A stretch of DNA of 64,000 bases, taken from positions 3,768,001 to 3,832,000 of the forward strand of contig OW051494.1 in assembly GCA_932521035.1 (NCBI GenBank), in the 5' to 3' direction. The DNA comes from Oscheius dolichura. Its lineage: Eukaryota; Nematoda; Chromadorea; Rhabditida; Rhabditidae. Below the pieces are notes generated by a model. The model saw only the letters and a program-made list of their open reading frames with translations. It made no database searches and was not told the origin of the DNA. The position numbers and the translations under genes are program-made. Shown in pieces: positions 60,417 through 64,000 of the stretch (positions are counted from its first letter, which is position 1; each line of letters opens with the position of its first letter).

Positions 60417-63400
60417 ATGCATCGACTGCTAGCTGTCGCACTCCTCCTCACAGGTACCAGTTACTACTCTTACCATCATCTTTTCCCGACTCTTCTCCTC
60501 CAGTTTCCCCTCTCTTTCTATTCTTTTCCCCTTTTCAACGAGTTACTCCTTATTTTCCCTGACTTTTCCGTCTTCTTTCCTATTTTCCCATTTACATAAC
60601 AGCCAAAGAGCCTAACCCAAAAGAGAGACACCGAGTCCCTCCTGTCCTCCCAGAGCAATCCTCATTTTTCCAGGAGGTGTGCTGTCAACAAAGTTATGTC
60701 AGATCGGCTACGACTGTGGCTCGTGTACCCTTTTGGAACACGGAGACAAATGCTCCGAAGAGATGACGAGCGAGTCTCTCTACTGTGATAATGACAAGAA
60801 GTGAGTCCTCCTCCCCTTCTCCTTTCCAATCCTCCTCCTTACAGTAAGACAGATATGCACGAGAACGCGTTCCTCGTGTGTAACCTGGTCAAAGGAGAAA
60901 TAGAACGGAAGCTCTGTGTCAAGGGCCAGTTCTTCATCGACGGCAAGTGCCGGGCGGGCAACATCCGCTACAAGAGACAGGGGGTGGCTGGATCCGGCCG
61001 GGTCGGAGACTTCTGCTCCTTCAACACTGACTGTCTCACTGTAAGTCGGCTGATATGAGAAGGGACTGGCCCACTTCAGGGCATGTTCTGCTCCACCGGC
61101 TCGTGTACTTGTTTGAGTAACTTCGTCGCCATCCAAGGCTACTGTTACCTGAAGAAGAACCCCGGAGAGAGCGGCTGCCAGTATGGCGAGCAGTGCAGTG
61201 CCGTCTGGCCCGAGAGCAGGTCTAGCTTATCTCCCCTCTTCCCCTGACCTCGAAACATCTTCAGATGTGAGAAGTCCCGGTGCGAATGTCCGGAAGATGT
61301 CAACGGCATCCCCTACGTCCAGGCCAAGACCCGCGACGGAGTCGTCTGTGTCCTTCACTCCGGAGAGGACGGCGACCCAGTGCCCAAGTAGCCTTTCCCC
61401 ATTTCCTCTCCTTCAACAAGCCCTTCTCAGATGCCCCCTGCCCGAGTATGACGACGACCTGCTAACCATGCCGGTCTCCCAGCTGCGCAACCCGGCCATG
61501 ACCGACCCCGATGACTCCGATACCCAGATGGGCGAACACATCAACCCCCTGCAGTTCTGTACCTCCGGCTCCACCGACTACACGACCTTCGTGGCCAACG
61601 GAGGGGGTGCCTGTGTCTATTCGACCGACCCCAGCAGTGGAAACGGCATCTACATCGCCGATGTCTACGACTGTGTCACCTCGTCCTCCTCGATGTCCAA
61701 TGTCAAGACCGCCATGGAGGGTGTCTATGACCTCCACCCAGCCACCGACGGTATCTGCTGTCCCAACAGAGGTTCGCCCATTCCCCTCTCTTTCTCTAAA
61801 ACGGAAGATCTTCAGCCTTCACCTGTATCCAGCCGAAGAGAGAAGCCGACTCGGGTGCCGCGGCGCCTGCCGGTGTTCGTCCTCGCTGGTGGTACAATGC
61901 CGTCACTGGCACCTGCGAGCAGTTCATGTGGGACCCCTGGGATGAGACCGAGATCCAGTCGCCAAACAACTTCAAGACGAGAGAACACTGTGAATCCTAC
62001 TGCCGTGACAGTGAGTGCTTCGTCTTCGAGAGGGTCCCACTTGTTGTTAATTGTCAAAAATGTGTCCATTCGTGCGGCTCCAAACACAATCGATCGGATG
62101 TGTTTGCCCCCGGGGCATTCCTGGTAGAGCTATAAATACCGTCAATATTTGTCGGCGATAGGTCTCCTGAACTCGGGACAATGTGGCCGGTGACGCCTCC
62201 CGTTTCGACACCTTGAGACTCCATTTGTGGCTCGCGTCCCCCTCCATTATCAGGGCCTTTAGTACAGACGGAGTGACCGCTGCTGCGTGCGACGTGCAAC
62301 GCAAACACTCAGCGCCAAATCCGCCGGTGGCGAGCACGAGCCCGACTTCGCCCTCGCCCAAATAGCAATGACACCCGGGGACGACGCAAAAACACATGTC
62401 ATATCTCTTCTATTCAGCCTGTAAACGCGGATCTCCTCAGTACCTGACGGGGGCCAGCCAGAACGAGGACGAAGCCGTCAACAACTGCCAGACGGCCAGC
62501 AGTTGCACCAGCAACTATGAGTGCACCTCCATCGGATCCATGCAGCTCTGCTGTCCCACGGTGGCCAGCATCTGCAGCAATGCCGGAGGACGGCCCGTCG
62601 ATCTGTTGAGAACCACCAACTTCGACCCTGGACTCAGTATGAAGAAGAGCTTCAGCCTCTCCTACGCCACCTCCAGCCGGTTGGTCCGTCCCCTCTTCCC
62701 GTCCTATACTCCCCTAGGTACTACTACGACGCCGAGCAGGGCCGCTGCATCGCATTCACCTACAACGGCGCCCTTGGAAACTACAACAACTTCAAGTCGG
62801 CCGCCGAGTGCGAACTCTTCTGTGCCAAACTTCAATGCAAATACGGAACTCCCCTCAAGATTGGAGCCGGTACAGTTGCCTCTCTGCCTGCCCTCATGTT
62901 CTCCTCTTCCAGCCAACCAGAGGTGCTCGACCAATGCCGACTGTCCCAGCACCCACGAGTGCCAGAGTGACCACAACGTCTGCTGCCCCCGGCCACGTGA
63001 GTCCTCCCTTCCCTTTTTGGGTACTGTCCCCCCGTTCTAGAGGCCATCTGTTCTCAGCCACTCCGGCTTGGAGACTGCAAACAGTCCGTCCGTCGCTATT
63101 GGTACAATGCCGTTACCCGTGCCTGTGAGATTTTTGACTACACCGGCTGTCAGGGCAACGACAACAACTTCGAGACCCTTCTTGAATGTCAGAACACCTG
63201 CGAGAACATTATCCGTAGGTGGCCCTCGTCCTCCTGCACACAGATCCCCTTCAGCCGAGCCCCAGTGTCCTCAGGGAGATGCCTACAAAGACTACCAGGG
63301 CAACTACTACGTGTGCTCCAACTCCGGAACCGGCAACAGCTGTCCCGTCAACTATGAGTGCTACTTCGACGGCTACGTCTGGGGATGCTGCCCGACCAAG

Positions 63401-64000
63401 GCCTACACCTGCACCCTGTCGCCCCACAAGGGAGTCACCTGCGGATCCGGCTCCTCCTACAGGTACAGCGTCCTCTCCTCCCGCAATAGACTCCCTTCTT
63501 TAGATATTTCTACAACTCCCAGACCCAGGAATGCGAGAGCTTCCAATACAACGGCTGCGATGGAAACAGCAACAACTTCGCCACCCGCGAGGATTGTGAG
63601 GGCTACTGTGGAGTGGGAGGATGCCCCAACGGTGGCACACCAGAGAGGAACGAGTTCGGCCAGCTGATGGTCTGCTCGGCTAGCCAGACCTGTCCCACCA
63701 CCCACGAGTGTACTTCCGTCAACTCCGGCTCCTCCGTCGTCAACAGATGCTGTCCCACCCGTAGCTACATCTGCTCCCTGCCTCCTCAGCAGGGCAGCTC
63801 CTGTTCCAGCTCGGCCGCCGCCCGCTTCTACTTCAACATCGTCACCAAGGAGTGCACCCAGTTCACCTACAACGGCTGCAGTGGCAATCTCAACAACTTC
63901 GCCACCCTCGAGCAGTGCAACAACTTCTGTCTCTCGGCTGCCTGCGCCCCTGGGTGGGTCGTCCTCTCCCTATTCTTATATTTAAATGTTTCAGTGACAC
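60417..64000 (+). CDS. Secreted multi-Kunitz, cysteine-rich protein B (partial)
   Basis: Tandem paralogue of the gene at 53930, same strand, 214 bp downstream, cut by the right edge of the window. The first intron (60454-60673) joins [13 protein letters not shown] to [17 protein letters not shown], completing a signal peptide. Module order matches gene A: the Cys-rich start with a basic site ([12 protein letters not shown]); EB-like module ([10 protein letters not shown]); a spacer ([27 protein letters not shown]); Kunitz 1 ([18 protein letters not shown]); an intron of about 400 nt (62011-62416); Kunitz 2 ([16 protein letters not shown]); Kunitz 3 ([18 protein letters not shown]); Kunitz 4 ([14 protein letters not shown]); and Kunitz 5 ([19 protein letters not shown]) at about 63765-63940. 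In Kunitz 3 the residue after Cys14 is Lys, whereas in gene A it is Thr. The visible 3' end is within an exon after a donor at about 63955. Confidence 0.85.

Overview
The window looks like a piece of a nematode genome, most likely near a chromosome end. The first 6.2 kb are a satellite packed with the hexamer TTAGGC, the nematode telomere repeat. Protein families further in fit a nematode: an MSP-type sperm domain, a cuticle/matrix style Kunitz plus cysteine-rich (lustrin-like) protein pair, and a RIM-binding protein. Most introns are 37-48 bp, and many start codons sit 1-15 bases after a splice-acceptor-like TTNAG, as expected where spliced-leader trans-splicing is used. Very short introns and the gene content recall early-branching (clade I) nematodes, but I cannot fix the genus.

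Layout: 1-6172 satellite; 6.2-7.8 kb no gene seen; 7.8-11.1 kb an unrecognised coiled-coil protein and a phospholipase B-like hydrolase (GC-rich); 12.9-23.3 kb, AT-rich, an ATP10-type lipid flippase, the mitochondrial phosphatase PPTC7 and the splicing regulator SFSWAP; 23.5-32.0 kb, GC-rich, FAIM and, on the minus strand, a 19-exon RIM-binding protein; 32.9-49.0 kb, AT-rich, ALKBH8, CWF19L2 (with a PAN-domain gene nested antisense in one intron), a small basic protein, TRA2, a C1orf131-like protein, slingshot phosphatase, ATP synthase subunit c, GLTP, an NCBP2AS2-like protein and CISD3; 49.0-50.3 kb a spacer with a foldback element; 50.4-64.0 kb, GC-rich, a PDZ protein, a two-part Arg/Ser-rich plus MSP protein, and two tandem Kunitz/cysteine-rich secreted proteins, the second cut by the window edge.

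Two themes stand out. First, two splicing regulators, SFSWAP and TRA2, each carry one unusually long intron with well-formed cassette exons that would introduce stops; this looks like autoregulatory splicing in a genome otherwise full of tiny introns. Second, base composition switches with gene type: housekeeping RNA, mitochondrial and lipid genes lie in AT-rich blocks, while secreted, synaptic and sperm-type genes lie in GC-rich blocks. Exon joins were worked out by hand from reading frame, splice sites and remembered family sequence; no search or RNA data were available.
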